Shown: positions 24,660 to 35,752, counted from the stretch's first letter. The stretch: DNA of 64,000 nucleotides from Neostapfia colusana (GCA_030760725.1 JASWHV010000001.1:77459683-77523682), one strand, 5' to 3'. The notes: a model not told the origin generated them from the sequence alone. Made by a program: numbers and translations.

Positions 24660-25439
24660 CTACTCGTCCTCTTGAGCTGGTTCCTCGGGATCTTCCTCCT
24701 CATTTCGGCTACCTTCTGACTCTGCTTTGGGTGGGGAGGCTGCTGGTGGAGAAGTGCGACTACGCCTGATTGCTCGGCGATCCGGGGAGTCAGGAGTCCA
24801 TGGATCACTCACGGTGACACACAGTTCATTCCCATCTCCTCTTTCTCTCGCTTTTAAGCAAGCTCGCAGCAACGCCTCCGTTTCCTTCAGGGTGTCTCGG
24901 ACATCCTGAAGCTCTTGTTGACACTCCTGCAGTCGAGTGCTGAGCATAGCAGCATCCTCCAAGCACAAGTCCATGTGCTCATGGGAAGTCCCTTGCTGCA
25001 CCTGTGGGTACTTGTACTCCGTGGTCCCACTCTCACGTTGGAGGACATACATGTACTCAGTTTTGTCCAAGTGGCGACGATAGATTTGACTCTGGCAGGT
25101 GATGGCCTCCCAGGTGACATCTTTCTCCGCGTCAACTTGTGTTGCTCGACAAGCTGGAGAGTGGTGAATCTTAAGCAGCTGATTCTCGTGTATAATCCTC
25201 ATCTCCGAACTCCATTCTTCCCTCTTCTCACGGATGGTCCTGGTGGAGTTATAGTGGATGATTAGCTTGCCCGTATTGCCGGCGGCTTCGAGCATACGTC
25301 GAAGACGGCGCAACAAGTCTCCTACTGCCAATCCGTAGGAAAGGTACGTCACGGGGCGACTCTCCTCTCTTTCGGCAAGGGCAACTACGGGAACTCTCCC
25401 TCCTGTGGACTTACGAGCGGTGCGAATCATGCGAACCAT
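24660..25439 (-). CDS. ORF1 of element 3: accessory protein upstream of gag, unknown function
   Basis: An intact 259-aa frame, colinear with the copy at 8694 and with few substitutions (for example ASPPKAESEGSRNEEEDPEE in the acidic tail). Same layout: basic N-terminus, central Cys/Trp/Tyr region, likely coiled coil, RRAIRRSR patch and acidic tail. The ATG abuts the acceptor TTTTGTTTTAG. It stays open although gag-pol of the same element is broken, but the ORF is short enough for this to be chance. No family is recognised. Confidence 0.75.
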   Translation of the reverse strand: MVRMIRTARKSTGGRVPVVALAEREESRPVTYLSYGLAVGDLLRRLRRMLEAAGNTGKLIIHYNSTRTIREKREEWSSEMRIIHENQLLKIHHSPACRATQVDAEKDVTWEAITCQSQIYRRHLDKTEYMYVLQRESGTTEYKYPQVQQGTSHEHMDLCLEDAAMLSTRLQECQQELQDVRDTLKETEALLRACLKARERGDGNELCVTVSDPWTPDSPDRRAIRRSRTSPPAASPPKAESEGSRNEEEDPEEPAQEDE

Positions 25440-25610
25440 CTAAAACAAAAGAATTTAAAATTAGGTTAGATAAATTATCAAATAAAAATCCTATTTTGAA
25501 TGAAAGTTGGGGTAAGATGAAGAAAATGACTCCTTTAATAACACTTTTCCACCCACACCTTGGAAAATAGTTTTTAAGAAAATAGGGCCCTTAAATACGT
25601 CCATTTCTAC
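25440..25610 (-). other. Candidate leader intron before ORF1 of element 3
   Basis: A 171-nt U-rich segment from TAG|GTAGAA to TTTTAG|ATG, colinear with 9474-9645. Confidence 0.5.
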
Positions 25611-25638
25611 CTAGGTCCACGTTCCTACGGGCAACCTT

Positions 25639-25651
25639 GGCTCTGATACCA
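25639..25651 (-). other. Primer binding site of element 3, initiator Met tRNA
   Basis: TGGTATCAGAGCC on the minus strand, 4 bp from the LTR end at 25656. Confidence 0.9.
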
Positions 25652-25902
25652 CCTCTGTCACACCCGGTTTTTCCGAAGAAACAACCAAGTGAATATCAAA
25701 TGTATGCCAGGATCATTTTCTCATACATGTGATGACAAATAGTGAAGCATCATTTATTACAAGCCAGGTGTTGAATATAAATAAGTCTTACATCGCAAAT
25801 GTCTCAATGGACACTAATGCTTCATCACAAGTAAATAAACTAGCAGCGGAATATTATTCTTTAGGGCTCCATCACAGGCGTTGCCCGGGGGTCTTCATGA
25901 AC

Positions 25903-27118
25903 CTAAAAACCTTCCTCGGGTCCAAAATCTTGGTCATTATACACCACCTCATTATCTTGACCTGAGCAGCAATATAAACCAACAAATATGCAAGGTTGAG
26001 TACCAAGGGTACTCAGCAAGTGTGGGAAAATTTTATCATGCATGGCTAGAACAAGGAGAGGTTGAACTCATGGTTAAAGCACTACGCAATTAATACCTAT
26101 CACCTTAGCTTATTAAGCATCTACATTACTACACAGGTGAAATGGTCCCAATCTCCCATCCCATCATTGTAATCCAATAACCATAACATCATTACCAATG
26201 TTAAGCTCCCCGCTTAACTTCCAAAACCATCAATCCTCTAATCATGAATAAGTCCAGGCCGCTCTTAACCGTGAGCATGGCTGTCAAGACAGTTTTGACT
26301 CTGCAGAGTTTGTACCACTGTACCCACAAGTAGTGATTTCATCCCCCGTTGCCGGGTGGACTAAAAGAACCTCCATTATGCCAGTGGCTACTTTCCACAT
26401 TCACACTTCCCAGGTGTGCGGCCAGGAGATCACTACGAAGCCTTTACAAAGGGATTCCCGACGAGCGTGGGCCCACTGAGGTTTCACCCCTAACAGCATA
26501 CAAGAGGTTCCAACCCCGCTGCAGTGGCCCCCTCTTGAGCCTTGCGGTTCATATGGTAGTCCAGCTGACACCTATTCCGCGCACCATCCAACACACCTAT
26601 ACTACGTCGGGGATACACCTAATTAATTGGCCAAGCTGCCCCATCTCAGCATGTGGTTGGCACTGTAAAGCCGGGTTACATGCTCCATGAACCGGTCCTT
26701 AGGATCCAGGCAAGTACTAAACACAAACCCAGGTGTCGTGCATCCAGCACACAACCAAAACATCCAACTTGCCTTGATCCCTACCTCTACATAACTCACA
26801 ATGTCTCATTCAAGAGTATGGTAATATAAACTGATGATCTCATATCCCAAATATCCCATTCTAAGCATGGCTAAGCATATGCATGTGTATAAATGACATG
26901 ACAAAATAAATCCCAACCCAAGCTACAAGGAAACAAGGTAATGCAATTCTAGGGAAACTTCCTAGCATGGGTTTCATATTTCATTTGACAATGCAAATAA
27001 TTCTATCTACACATCCTAGCATAGGATCAAAGTGGTCAAGGACACTTGCCTCCTTCTTGCTGCTCTTGAAATTGGTAGTCCTGTTCTTGGAAAGGGTTAA
27101 CTTGCTCTTGAGCAGGTT
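25903..27118 (-). other. Candidate two-exon acidic ORF in the element 3 5' LTR
   Basis: Exon a is 27118-27050, reading EPAQEQVNPFQEQDYQF and on, then GC donor AAGGAG|GCAAGT. Exon b is 25961-25903, ending PEEGF and stop. Both exons are open and phase-matched. Differences from element 1 include I to N, D to E and P to Q. Confidence 0.45.
25998..26014 (-). other. Hairpin near the LTR acceptor (element 3)
   Basis: Stem GAGTACC/GGTACTC with loop CTT in sense orientation; the element 1 copy has loop ATC. Confidence 0.6.
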
Positions 27119-28663
27119 CTACTTCATACCATCACACATAGCAAAAGAAGAACAACAATCATAAGACATAATTCACACTTCTTACTTCATACAAACCACA
27201 CATTCATATTTATAAAAGTTCTTTACCATTATGTGTTGTGGTTACTTTATGTGTGTTGAGTTGTGGCTTGCATGCACTTTTAACCATGTGTATATGATCT
27301 CCACTTTTGTGTCCACCTTTATACTTACATACTATTTATATGGGTTTCCAATAAATTTCTTATATTCAACTACTTCACCTTTTTACTACAAAGTGTGTAT
27401 GAAAAGTATTATTCTTCCCCATATGTGCTTTAATAACTTCTATCAACCCTAAACTGAATGCTTTGTATTTTAGAAACTCCATTTATCATATACTAGTTGC
27501 TATATTTTCAAATTTATATTCCTATGCATAATTGTGTATTTTATTATGAAACTAGTAATACACATCATCTAAACAGTATAGGTTTTGGTCCTAGATAATT
27601 GAATAACATATTTTGACCTTTGCCTCTGAGGTAAACTATTTTATAATTATTTTACCTATTTTCTATAACTATTCTTTACTCAAAAATGTGTCCCTATACT
27701 AATAAATGTGAATAATAGATGAAACAGATTTATTTCAGCCCAAAAATATACTTTTATCTCTCTCCAAAATTTTCTAAGTACTGAGAAAGTTTTTAATTAA
27801 TTTTGACAATTATGTTTGTCCCCCTTTTTAATGTTTAAACACTAGTTACATACTCAATTTTCTAAATTAAATACTAAACAGGGTTAAAAAGTAAACTCAC
27901 CCCATTACAGGGTCTATAATATTATTTTCATAATTTCCAGGGGTCTAGCTACACTTATCAGAGGTTTTTTTCCTAATTTCTATTAAGTCCAGGGGCTAAA
28001 ACTGATTTTTAAATGAATTTACATGATTTTCTGGAGTTCCAGGGGCTAGATCTGAAGTTTCCGGGGCTAGCTCTCAATTCCAGAGAACCCCAGGGGGTAG
28101 CACGTAAGAATTTCAGTCTTTATAACGCGGGGCTGATGTGGACCGTCCGATTTTAAACCGACGGCTGAGATTATAACATCGAACCGGTGCGCGGGGTTTT
28201 AAAGTCTACCGTGCGATTTAAAATAAACGGCGCACAAGCGGCCACGTCGCTCTGATCGAGCGCGGGCGGCGCTGCCGGCGGCGCACGGCGGCGGGAAGCG
28301 GCGATCTCGCCGGAAAGTTTCGGATCCTCGAGAATTCTGCCTAAAACTGTGATCTTATGGCGTAGATCGGTAGAGGGGAGGTCAGGGATCTCACCTCGGG
28401 GGTTTTCTCGAGCTCGGGGGTCCTGGAAAGTGATCGGCGGCGAGGTCCGAGGCAAAACCACGGCGAAGCTCGTCGGCACTGGGTTTACACCGTAACTCTC
28501 CGAGTTTTCTGCACCTGCAAAGTTCCCCGGAGGCGGTGGATCAAGACCAGCGAGTTAGATCAGAGTTTCCGAGCTTAGATCGGCCAGAATTCACCGGCGA
28601 AGTCTCGGTGCTCACCGGAGTAAAAATCGGCGATCGCGTGGGAAAAACTGATCGGATCGGGGG

Positions 28664-28671
28664 TTTTTATA
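28664..28671 (-). promoter_or_regulatory. TATA box of the element 3 5' LTR
   Basis: TATAAAAA on the minus strand, followed by CCCCCGATC, about 415 bp from the LTR start. Confidence 0.65.
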
Positions 28672-29086
28672 GCCGGGGGAGGGCGGTGGGTCTGTTGTGA
28701 TCGAGTTGGAGTCCTCTGGGACCAGGATTCGGGCGGTGGGACGCGGTTTCCGGTCGGTTGCGATCGCGCGCGCTCGGGGAAAAGTCCGGGGTCGCGGGGG
28801 CTCAGGGTTAGGGATGACATGTGGGTCCCACCCGTCGGTGAGAGGCAGCGCGGCGCGCGCGGGGGCGGGCTGGCGCGGGGAAGCTGGGCCGGCTGCCGGG
28901 TTTCGGCCCACTGGCCGGTTTTTTTTCCCGTTTTTCTTTTTCTTTTTCCATTTCTTTTCTGTTTTGAGTATAATTTGAATTCCAGTTTGAATTTGAATTT
29001 TTGCAAAACATGCAATACGTCCAAAAATTTTTAAATTCTCCTCTGAACATGGTTTAGGGTTTTGAATCAAAATTTGGGATGTTACA

Positions 29087-29091
29087 GAAAG
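29087..29091 (+). other. Target site duplication GAAAG, right copy
   Basis: Matches 17022-17026, directly after the element 3 LTR end at 29086. Confidence 0.95.
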
Positions 29092-29597
29092 TGAGGGAAA
29101 TCCGCAACAACCTGAGGATAGCACAAGCACGGCAAAAGAGCTATGCCGATGTACGGAGAAGAGAGCTCGTTTTCAACGTGGGGGACTATGTCTACCTCAA
29201 GGTGTCCCCTATTCGAGGACTTCGTCGGTTCAAGGTGAAATGGAAGTTATCACCTCGATACATCGGACCTTTTCAAGTTCTGGAGAGGAAAGGCGAAGTG
29301 GCATATCAACTAGAACTACCGGCTCGCCTATCGGATGTGCATGATGTATTCCATGTGTCAAAGCTCAAGAAATGTCTAAGGACGCCTGAAGAGATGTTAC
29401 CCATGATTGAGGTTGACGTAGCTGAGGATCTGTCTTATGCCGAGCAGCCATTCAAGATTTTGGAGACAATGGAACGCCTCAAAAGAAATAAAAGAATTTG
29501 GATGTGCTAGGTGCAGTGGAAGCATCACTCGGAAGAGGAAGCCACATGGGAGCGAGAAGACTTGCTTAAGGCACAGTTTCCGGAATTGTTTTCCTAG
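29087..29597 (+). pseudogene. gag-pol of element 2, C-terminal segment (integrase end and chromodomain)
   Basis: It resumes after element 3 with the duplicated GAAAG, then REIRNNLRIAQ. The GPY/F-like stretch KLSPRYIGPF, FHVSKLKKCL and the chromodomain start YAEQPFKILE are visible. A TAG at 29508-29510 (AAG in sister copies) cuts the chromodomain short. The original stop would be TAG 29595-29597. It is in frame with the gene part ending at 17026 once element 3 and one duplication are ignored. Confidence 0.92.
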
Positions 29598-29628
29598 AAC
29601 CACCAATCTTGAGGACGAGATTTTTTTT

Positions 29629-29641
29629 AGGGGGGTAGAGC
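29629..29641 (+). other. Polypurine tract of element 2
   Basis: AGGGGGGTAGAGC directly before TGTAACACCCC of the 3' LTR. Confidence 0.8.
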
Positions 29642-30025
29642 TGTAACACCCCAAAACCTGTTAAGAGGGGAATTTAAAAATTTTTGGACGTATTGCATGT
29701 GGTGCAGAAATTCAAATTGGAATTCAAATTCAAATCAAAACAGAAAAGAAAAAGAAAAAGAAAAAAAACAAAACCCCCGGCCAGTGGGCCGAAACCCACC
29801 AGCCGGCCCACCCGCCCCCGCGCCAGCCCGCAGCCGCGCGCTCCCCTCTCTTTCTCACTGACACACGGGGACCGCGGTCATCTTCTTCCTCGCGCGATCG
29901 CGCCAACCGCCGGGACTCCTCCGCGCGCCGAATCCAAACCACCCCGGAAACCCGCGTTCCCCCATCCGAATCTCGGTTCTGGACGACTCCAGCTCGATCC
30001 CAACCGAACGCCACCCTCCCTCGTC

Positions 30026-30032
30026 TATATAA
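30026..30032 (+). promoter_or_regulatory. TATA box of the element 2 3' LTR
   Basis: TATATAA in GC-rich flanks, 385 bp from the LTR start. Confidence 0.6.
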
Positions 30033-31595
30033 GCGCCGGCATCACCCGTTTTTTTCATCCCGATCGCCTGTTTTTCCTCCTGGTGAGAACCAGAGCTTCT
30101 CCGGCCATTTTCTCTCGGTCTTCGCTCGGGATTTCTGATCTAACGCGCCAATCTTGTTCCACCGCCTCCGGGGAATCACGCAGGTGCAGAAAACTCGGTA
30201 GATTGCGCTCTAAACACAACTCCGACGTGCATCACCACGATTCCATCTGGGACCTCGTCGCCGACCGCTTTCCAGGGCCTCCGAGCTCAAGAAAAACCCC
30301 GAGGTGAGATCCCCGACCTCCCCTCTACCGATCTATGCCATGAAATCCCAGTTTTAGGAGGAATAGGTGAAGATCCGAAGTTTTCCGGCGAGATCGCCGC
30401 CTCCCGCCGCCGCGCGCCGCCGGGCAGCGCCGCCCGCGCACGGCCAGGGCGACGTGGACGCTTGGGCGCCGTCTATTTAAAATCGCACGGTAGAATTAAA
30501 ACCCCCGCGTACCGGTTCGACGTTATAATCTTATCCGTCTGTTTTAAATCGGACGGTCCACGTCGGTCCCGCATTATAAAGGCCAGGATTCTTACGCGCT
30601 ACCCCTGGGGATCTCGGAAAATACGAGCTAGCCCCGGAAACTTCTGATCTAGCCCCTGGAACTTCAGAAATTCATGTAAATTCATTAAAAAATCAGTTTT
30701 AGCCCCTGGACTTAATAAAAATTAGGAAAACCTCTCTGTTATGTGTAGTTAAACCCCTGGAAATTTATGAAATAGCAAATTAGACCCTGCAGTAGGGAGG
30801 ATTTTCCTTTTTGACCCTATATGATATTAAATTTAGAAATTTGAATATGTGACTAGGATTTAAATTTAAAAGGTAAGGCAAACACATGTGCAAATTCAAA
30901 TTTAAACTCTCCTAGCACTTGGAAAACTTTAGAATGAGTTAAAAATAGATTTTTGGCTGAAGTGAAATTTGTCTAAATGTTGTTCATATTTATTAGTTCT
31001 AGAAACACATTTTTAGGCTAGGAAATAATTCTAAAAATTGATAAAATAAATTTAAATTAGATCACATCAGAGTACAAGTTCAAAAATATATTATTTAATA
31101 TTTTAGATCAGAACCTATTCTGTTTAGATGATATGTCCTACTATTTAATATTAAAACTCACTTTTAGGCATAGAAAATAAATCTGAAAAATATAGGAAAA
31201 TAGGTATGCATAATTAGAAAATGATAAATGAAGTCTCCAAATCCAAAAACTCCAGTTTAGGATTTGGTAGAAGATCTGAAAACCTATTTGGAGTAGGGAA
31301 TTACCTTTCATGCAAACTTGGTAGCTAAGAAGTGTATTAATTAAATATAAAGATTTTGTTCAAATTGGAAATTCATATATAGTGTGCAAACAGAAATCTG
31401 AATACAAAAGTTAGAAATCATATACATATGTTAAAAGTGCATGTAGGTCAAAATTCAACACATGTAGAGTAACCACAACACTTAGAAATGTGAATGGCTT
31501 TCATAGATATGTATGTGTGGTTTGTATGAAGTGAAAGTGTGAACTATGTCTTATGGATTGTTGTTTTATTTTGCTATGTGTATTGGCATGAGTAG

Positions 31596-32812
31596 AACCT
31601 GCCCCAGAGCAAGTTCTCCCTTTCCAAGACCAAGATTTTCCATTCCCAGAGCAGCAGGAAGAAGGCAAGTGTCCTTGACCACTTTGATCCTATACTAGGA
31701 TGTGTAGATAGAATTATTTGCATTGTCAATTGAAATATGAAACCCATGTTAGGAAGTTTCCCTAGAATTGCATTACCTTGTTTCCTTGTAGCTTGGGTTG
31801 GGATTTATTTTATCATGTCATTTATTTATATGCTTAGACATGCTTAGAATGGGATAATTGGGATATGAGATCATCAATTTATTTACCTTACTCTTGAATG
31901 AGATATTATGATTTATGTAGAGGTAGGGATCAAGGCAAGTTGGATGATTTTGGTTGGTGCTGGGTGCACGAGACTCGGGTTTGTGTTTAGTACTTGCCTG
32001 GATCCTAAGGACCGGTTCATGGAGCATGTAACCTGGCTTTATCGTGCCAACCACATGCTGAGATGGGGCAGCTTGGCCAATTAATTAGGTGTATCCCCGG
32101 CGTAGTATGGGTGTGTTGGATGGTGCGGGGAATAGGTGTCAACTGGACTACCGTATGAACCGCAAGGCTCAAGAGGGGCCACTGCAGCGGGGTTGGAGCC
32201 TCTTGTATGATGTTAGGGGTGAAACCTCAGTGGGCCCACACTCGTCGGGAATCCCTTTGTAAAGGCTTCGTAGTGATCTCCTGGCTACGCACCTGGGAAG
32301 TGTGAATGTGGTTCGTGGCCACTGGCATAATGGAGGTTCTTTTAGTCCACCCGGCAACGGGGGATGAAATCACTACATGTGGGTACAGTGGTGCAAACTC
32401 TGCAGAGTCAAAACTGTCATGACAGCCGTGCTCACGGTCAAGACCGGCTTGGACTTATTCATGATTATAGGATGATGACTTTGGAAGTTGTGGATTTTAA
32501 GCGGGGAGCTTAACATTGGAAATGATGTTATGGTTATTTGATTATGATTATGGGCTGAGGGATTGGGAACCATTTCACCTGTGTATTAATGTAGGTGCTT
32601 AACAATCTAAGGTGATAGGTATTAATTGCATAGTGCTTTAACCATGAGTTCAACCTCTCCTTGCTCTGGCCATGCATGACATAACCTTCCCCCACTTGCT
32701 GAGTACCAACGGTACTCAAACTTGCATATTTGTTGGTTTATATTGCTGCTCAGGTCAAGAGAACGATGTGGTGTTTAATGATCAAGACTTCGGACCCGAA
32801 GAAGGATTCTAG
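31596..32812 (+). other. Candidate two-exon acidic ORF in the element 2 LTR (GC-AG intron)
   Basis: Exon a (31596-31664, 69 nt) reads EPAPEQVLPFQDQDFPF and on, then donor GAAG|GCAAGT. The intron (31665-32753, 1089 nt) ends CTGCTCAG. Exon b (32754-32812, 59 nt) ends DQDFGPEEGF then TAG. Despite the divergence of this LTR, both frames are open and most replacements are mild (I/L, Y/F, D/E). The leader exon ending at 30303 is also open in the joining phase back to a TAA just upstream. No ATG begins the frame. Confidence 0.5.
32701..32717 (+). other. Hairpin near the LTR acceptor (element 2)
   Basis: GAGTACC-AAC-GGTACTC, 36 nt before the exon b acceptor at 32753. The stem is identical to all other copies; the loop differs. 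Confidence 0.65.
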
Positions 32813-32957
32813 GTTCATGGAGTCCCCCGTGCAACGCCTATGACGGAGCCCACAAGATTTACTTTCCGCTGCTAGTTTATTTACATGTTATGGACTTATT
32901 ATCATCCATCGAGATGTATGCTTTGTAAGATATATTTAGATTCAACACCTGGCTTGT

Positions 32958-32963
32958 AATAAA
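32958..32963 (+). terminator. AATAAA polyadenylation signal, element 2 3' LTR
   Basis: AATAAATGATGC lies about 100 bp before the LTR end, downstream of the candidate exon b stop. Confidence 0.6.
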
Positions 32964-33059
32964 TGATGCTTCACTATTTGACATCACATGCATGAGAAAA
33001 TGATCCTGGCATACATGTGATATTCACTCGGTTGTTCTTCAGAGAAACCGGGTGTAACA

Positions 33060-35726
33060 TTGTGTCTGGCTGCGCCAAAACCGGTGCTGATGTCAGGTGC
33101 TTGACTAAAGCCTTGAATGCTTCTTCACATGCTGGACTCCAAACATATTTGGTAGCCTTCTTCAGCAGCTCCGTCATAGGCTTGGCAATCTTTGAGAAGT
33201 TCGGAATGAACCTCTGATAATATCTCGCGAGTCCGAGGAAACTCCGTACCTCGTGAACAGTTCTCAGGGATTTCCAATTCAGCACTTGAGTGATCTTGCT
33301 CGGGTCTACAGCGATACCTCCGCTGAGATGATATGCCCGAGAAAAGGCACTTGCGATATCCAGAACTCGCATTTGCTAAATTTCGCGTATAACTTGTGAT
33401 CCCGCAGCCGTTGCAAGACTATACGCAGATGCTTCTTGTGATCTTCCTCCGACTTGGAATATACCAGGATGTCGTCGATGAAGACCACGACAAATTTGTC
33501 CAGCTCCGGCATGAATACCGAGTTCATTAAGTACATGAAGTGAGCTGGAGCATTAGTGAGGCCGAAGGACATGACCAGGTACTCATAAAGTCCGTACCTC
33601 GTCGAGAAAGCTGTCTTTGGAATGTCCTCCGCCCTTATCTTAATCTTATGGTACCCGAATCTTAAGTCCATCTTGGAAAAGATCTTTGATTCGACCAACT
33701 GATCAAACAACATGTCGATCCGTGGCAACGGGTACTTGTTCTTGATGGTTACGGCATTTAATGGATGATAGTCCACGCAAAGCCGCAATGTCTCATCCTT
33801 CTTCTTTACAAATAATGCCGAACAGCCCCATGGCGAGGAGCTCGGCCTAATAAAACCCTTTTCCAGCAGGTCCGTTAGCTGGGTCTTCAATTCATCCAAT
33901 TCCTTGGGCGCCATCTTGTAAGGCCTTCAGGATATTGGTATGGTACCCGGCGCAAGTTAAATCTTGAACTCCACCTCTCTACCGGGCGGCATCCCCTGCA
34001 AATCATCCGGGAATACATCAGGGAACTCTCGGACCACTGGAATATCTTCCAATCTGATGGTTGTGGCTTGATAGACACTTGGAAGGTTTATTTCTGGACT
34101 GTCAAGAAATAAGGAGTGAGATTCGTGCACTTCTAAGTTTAAGTGCACAACTCGGAGGACGGTGTCTAAAAAAGCGCCGTGGCGGGTTAACCACGACATC
34201 CCTAAGATGACATCGACCTTTTGTCCCTCTAAGATTATGAGAGACGTAGGGTAAACTCTACCCTCTAAGCACAATGGCGCTTTTGGGACCATCATGCTTG
34301 CTGAAATTTTCCCACCCGGTGAACAGATCACATAAGGACTATCGGTGGGTAGTATTTTCAAGCTATATTTATTAATGAAAGCTTGGCTAATGAAGCTATG
34401 CGTGGCGCCTGAATCAAATAGTACTATAGCGGGATGCTGGTGGAGTTGGAACATACCCGCAAGGATTGGCTCACCCTCCGGCACGTCCTCTATGGCAAGC
34501 TGGTGGACAGTGCCGGGCCTAGGGTTTGTCCGCCGCGCATTAGTGGGGTTCCGGGGTTGATTCCTCCCCGGAAACGGTGGTGCAACTCCGCCGCCTTGCC
34601 TCTCCGGGCAACTGCTGTCGAAGTGTCCTGGACGACCACACTTGTAACATGTGGCCGCTGCTGGTGTGGTGCTCGGGGGACGAAAACCCGGCATGCGCTG
34701 CTGAGGTGCATACGCACGCAGCATCGCCCGCTGCTGCTGTTGTTGCGAAGGTGGTACTGGCAGTGCCGGCCTGAACGCCGGTGAAGAGTACGGTCGACTG
34801 CGGAACGGCATCGACCTCTGGGGTGACTGCCAGCGTGAACCTGATGGTGGGCGATTCACCATCCGAAACTTCTGAGAAGGACCGGCTCCTTCTCCGCTGC
34901 TTTGCGGCGCGCTTCGCTTTCTCTCCGCCGCTGCTAACTCCTTGCCGGAGTCCTCCAGAACAATCGCAGCATCAATGATGTCGTTGAGGCTGCCGCGATT
35001 GAACATCGCTAACTTGTCCTTCAGGAGCGGGTTAAGCCCCTGGTAAAAGTGGTCCCGCTGCTTCTCGTCGGTATCTGCGTGATACGACGTGTAGAGCGCG
35101 AGATCATTGAATGCCCTGGAGTATTCCAGCGCGTTCCGGCTCCCTTGTTGCAGGTGTAAGAACTCCTGCATCTTCCTTTTCATCAGACCTGGCGGTATGT
35201 GATAGGCCCTGAACACCGTCCGGAACTCCGTCCATGTCATAACTCGGTCGGTGGGCTGTGAAGCACAAAAGTTTGCCCACCACACGCTCGCGGATCCTTG
35301 GAGCTGCTGGACCGCGAACTGAGTCTCGCGCTGCTCGCTTATCTGGAGGAGCCCGAACTTCATCTCTATTGCACGGAGCCAGTTGTCCGCGTCAAGAGGT
35401 TCATCCGCCCTTGAGAAAACCAGGGGATGAGTCGCCAGGAAGTCATAGTAGGAGCTCTGTTGACGTTCCTCACGGTCTTGACGTCTCTCTGGGCAAGACG
35501 TATTAGCGATGAGAGTCTGCAGCAACTCCGTGTGCTTCTGATGTGAACCCGCCATTGCCGTGACGATGTCGGCCAATGTAACCGTTGGCAGTGGCCACTG
35601 CGGTGTTTTCTGTTGCTGTTGCTGTTGTTGCTGCTGCTGTCCCGAGGAGTCCTCGAAAGGCTGTTGGCAGGTCTCTACCCCTTGGCTAGTACCCCCAACG
35701 TCCGGGTTGGCACGAGTACGAGTCAT
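33060..35726 (-). pseudogene. gag-pol of element 4 (Gag, protease, RT, start of RNase H), disrupted
   Basis: The chosen start is ATG 35726-35724 (MTRTRANPDVGG), preceded one base earlier by TTTGAATTTCAG, a 3' splice site. A Gln-rich run (CAG/CAA repeat, about 35595-35640) is followed by the Gag domain, CCHC CYKCGRPGHFDSSC near residue 357, protease LFDSGATHS near 435 and RT VFIDDILVYS near 747. Breaks: TAA at 33957-33959, TGA near 33927 and a 1-bp indel near 33320 before the connection region (AVDPSKITQVLNW). Element 2 cuts it at 33060 inside APVLAQPD, the start of the RNase H region. It is similar in layout to family 1 but clearly a different family. Confidence 0.9.
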
Positions 35727-35752
35727 GCTGAAATTCAAAACAGCAGTGATTA
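35727..35752 (-). other. Candidate 3' splice site before the element 4 gag ATG
   Basis: In sense orientation CTAATCACTGCTGTTTTG then AATTTCAG, one base before ATG. It has a branch-like CTAAT, a pyrimidine-rich run and CAG, matching plant acceptor form. The family-1 gag ATG has a CAG at the same place. Confidence 0.55.

Larger units (their letters stand above)
17027..29086 (-). mobile_element. Element 3: family-1 chromovirus, inserted in element 2 pol, TSD GAAAG
   Basis: In element orientation: 5' LTR 29086-25656, PBS, ORF1, gag-pol and a truncated 3' LTR 20094-17027. A deletion of roughly 600 bp removed the first 363 bp of the 3' LTR, the polypurine tract and the chromodomain end of pol. The two LTRs are nearly identical by eye, and both share a U3 and exon variant unlike those of element 1, so this is a separate subfamily. 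It is among the youngest insertions here. Confidence 0.94.
25656..29086 (-). repeat. 5' LTR of element 3, full length
   Basis: In plus reading it runs TGTCACACCC to GGGATGTTACA, 3431 bp. The TATA box is strong (TATAAAAACCCCC at 28671-28660). Leader donor GAG|GTGAGAT is at 28395/28394. The U3 segment at about 28715-28900 is unlike that of element 1 or elements in the right array, while the flanks align, so it marks a subfamily. Confidence 0.94.
13109..33059 (+). mobile_element. Element 2: family-1 chromovirus on the plus strand, split by elements 1 and 3
   Basis: The visible parts are gag-pol 13109-17026, gag-pol C-terminus 29087-29641 and the 3' LTR 29642-33059. The 5' LTR, PBS, ORF1 and gag start should lie left of the window, beyond element 1. 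The 3' LTR is followed at 33060 by minus-strand pol of element 4, so this element was inserted in element 4. The expected 5-bp target duplication is TTGTG (33060-33064). Because two other elements landed in it, it is older than elements 1 and 3. Its LTR also differs more from the others in U3. Confidence 0.9.
29642..33059 (+). repeat. 3' LTR of element 2, full length (3418 bp)
   Basis: It runs TGTAACACCCCAAAA to GGGTGTAACA in sense orientation. It is the most diverged family-1 LTR here, with a different TATA region (CTATATAAG at 30025-30033) and many changes in the AT-rich middle. It still keeps donor GAG|GTGAGAT at 30303/30304, both candidate exons, the hairpin at 32701-32717 and AATAAA at 32958-32963. 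Confidence 0.94.

Noticed and set aside
35595..35640. CAG/CAA run as a microsatellite outside genes
   Set aside because: It is in frame inside element 4 gag and encodes a Gln tract, so it is part of the gene.
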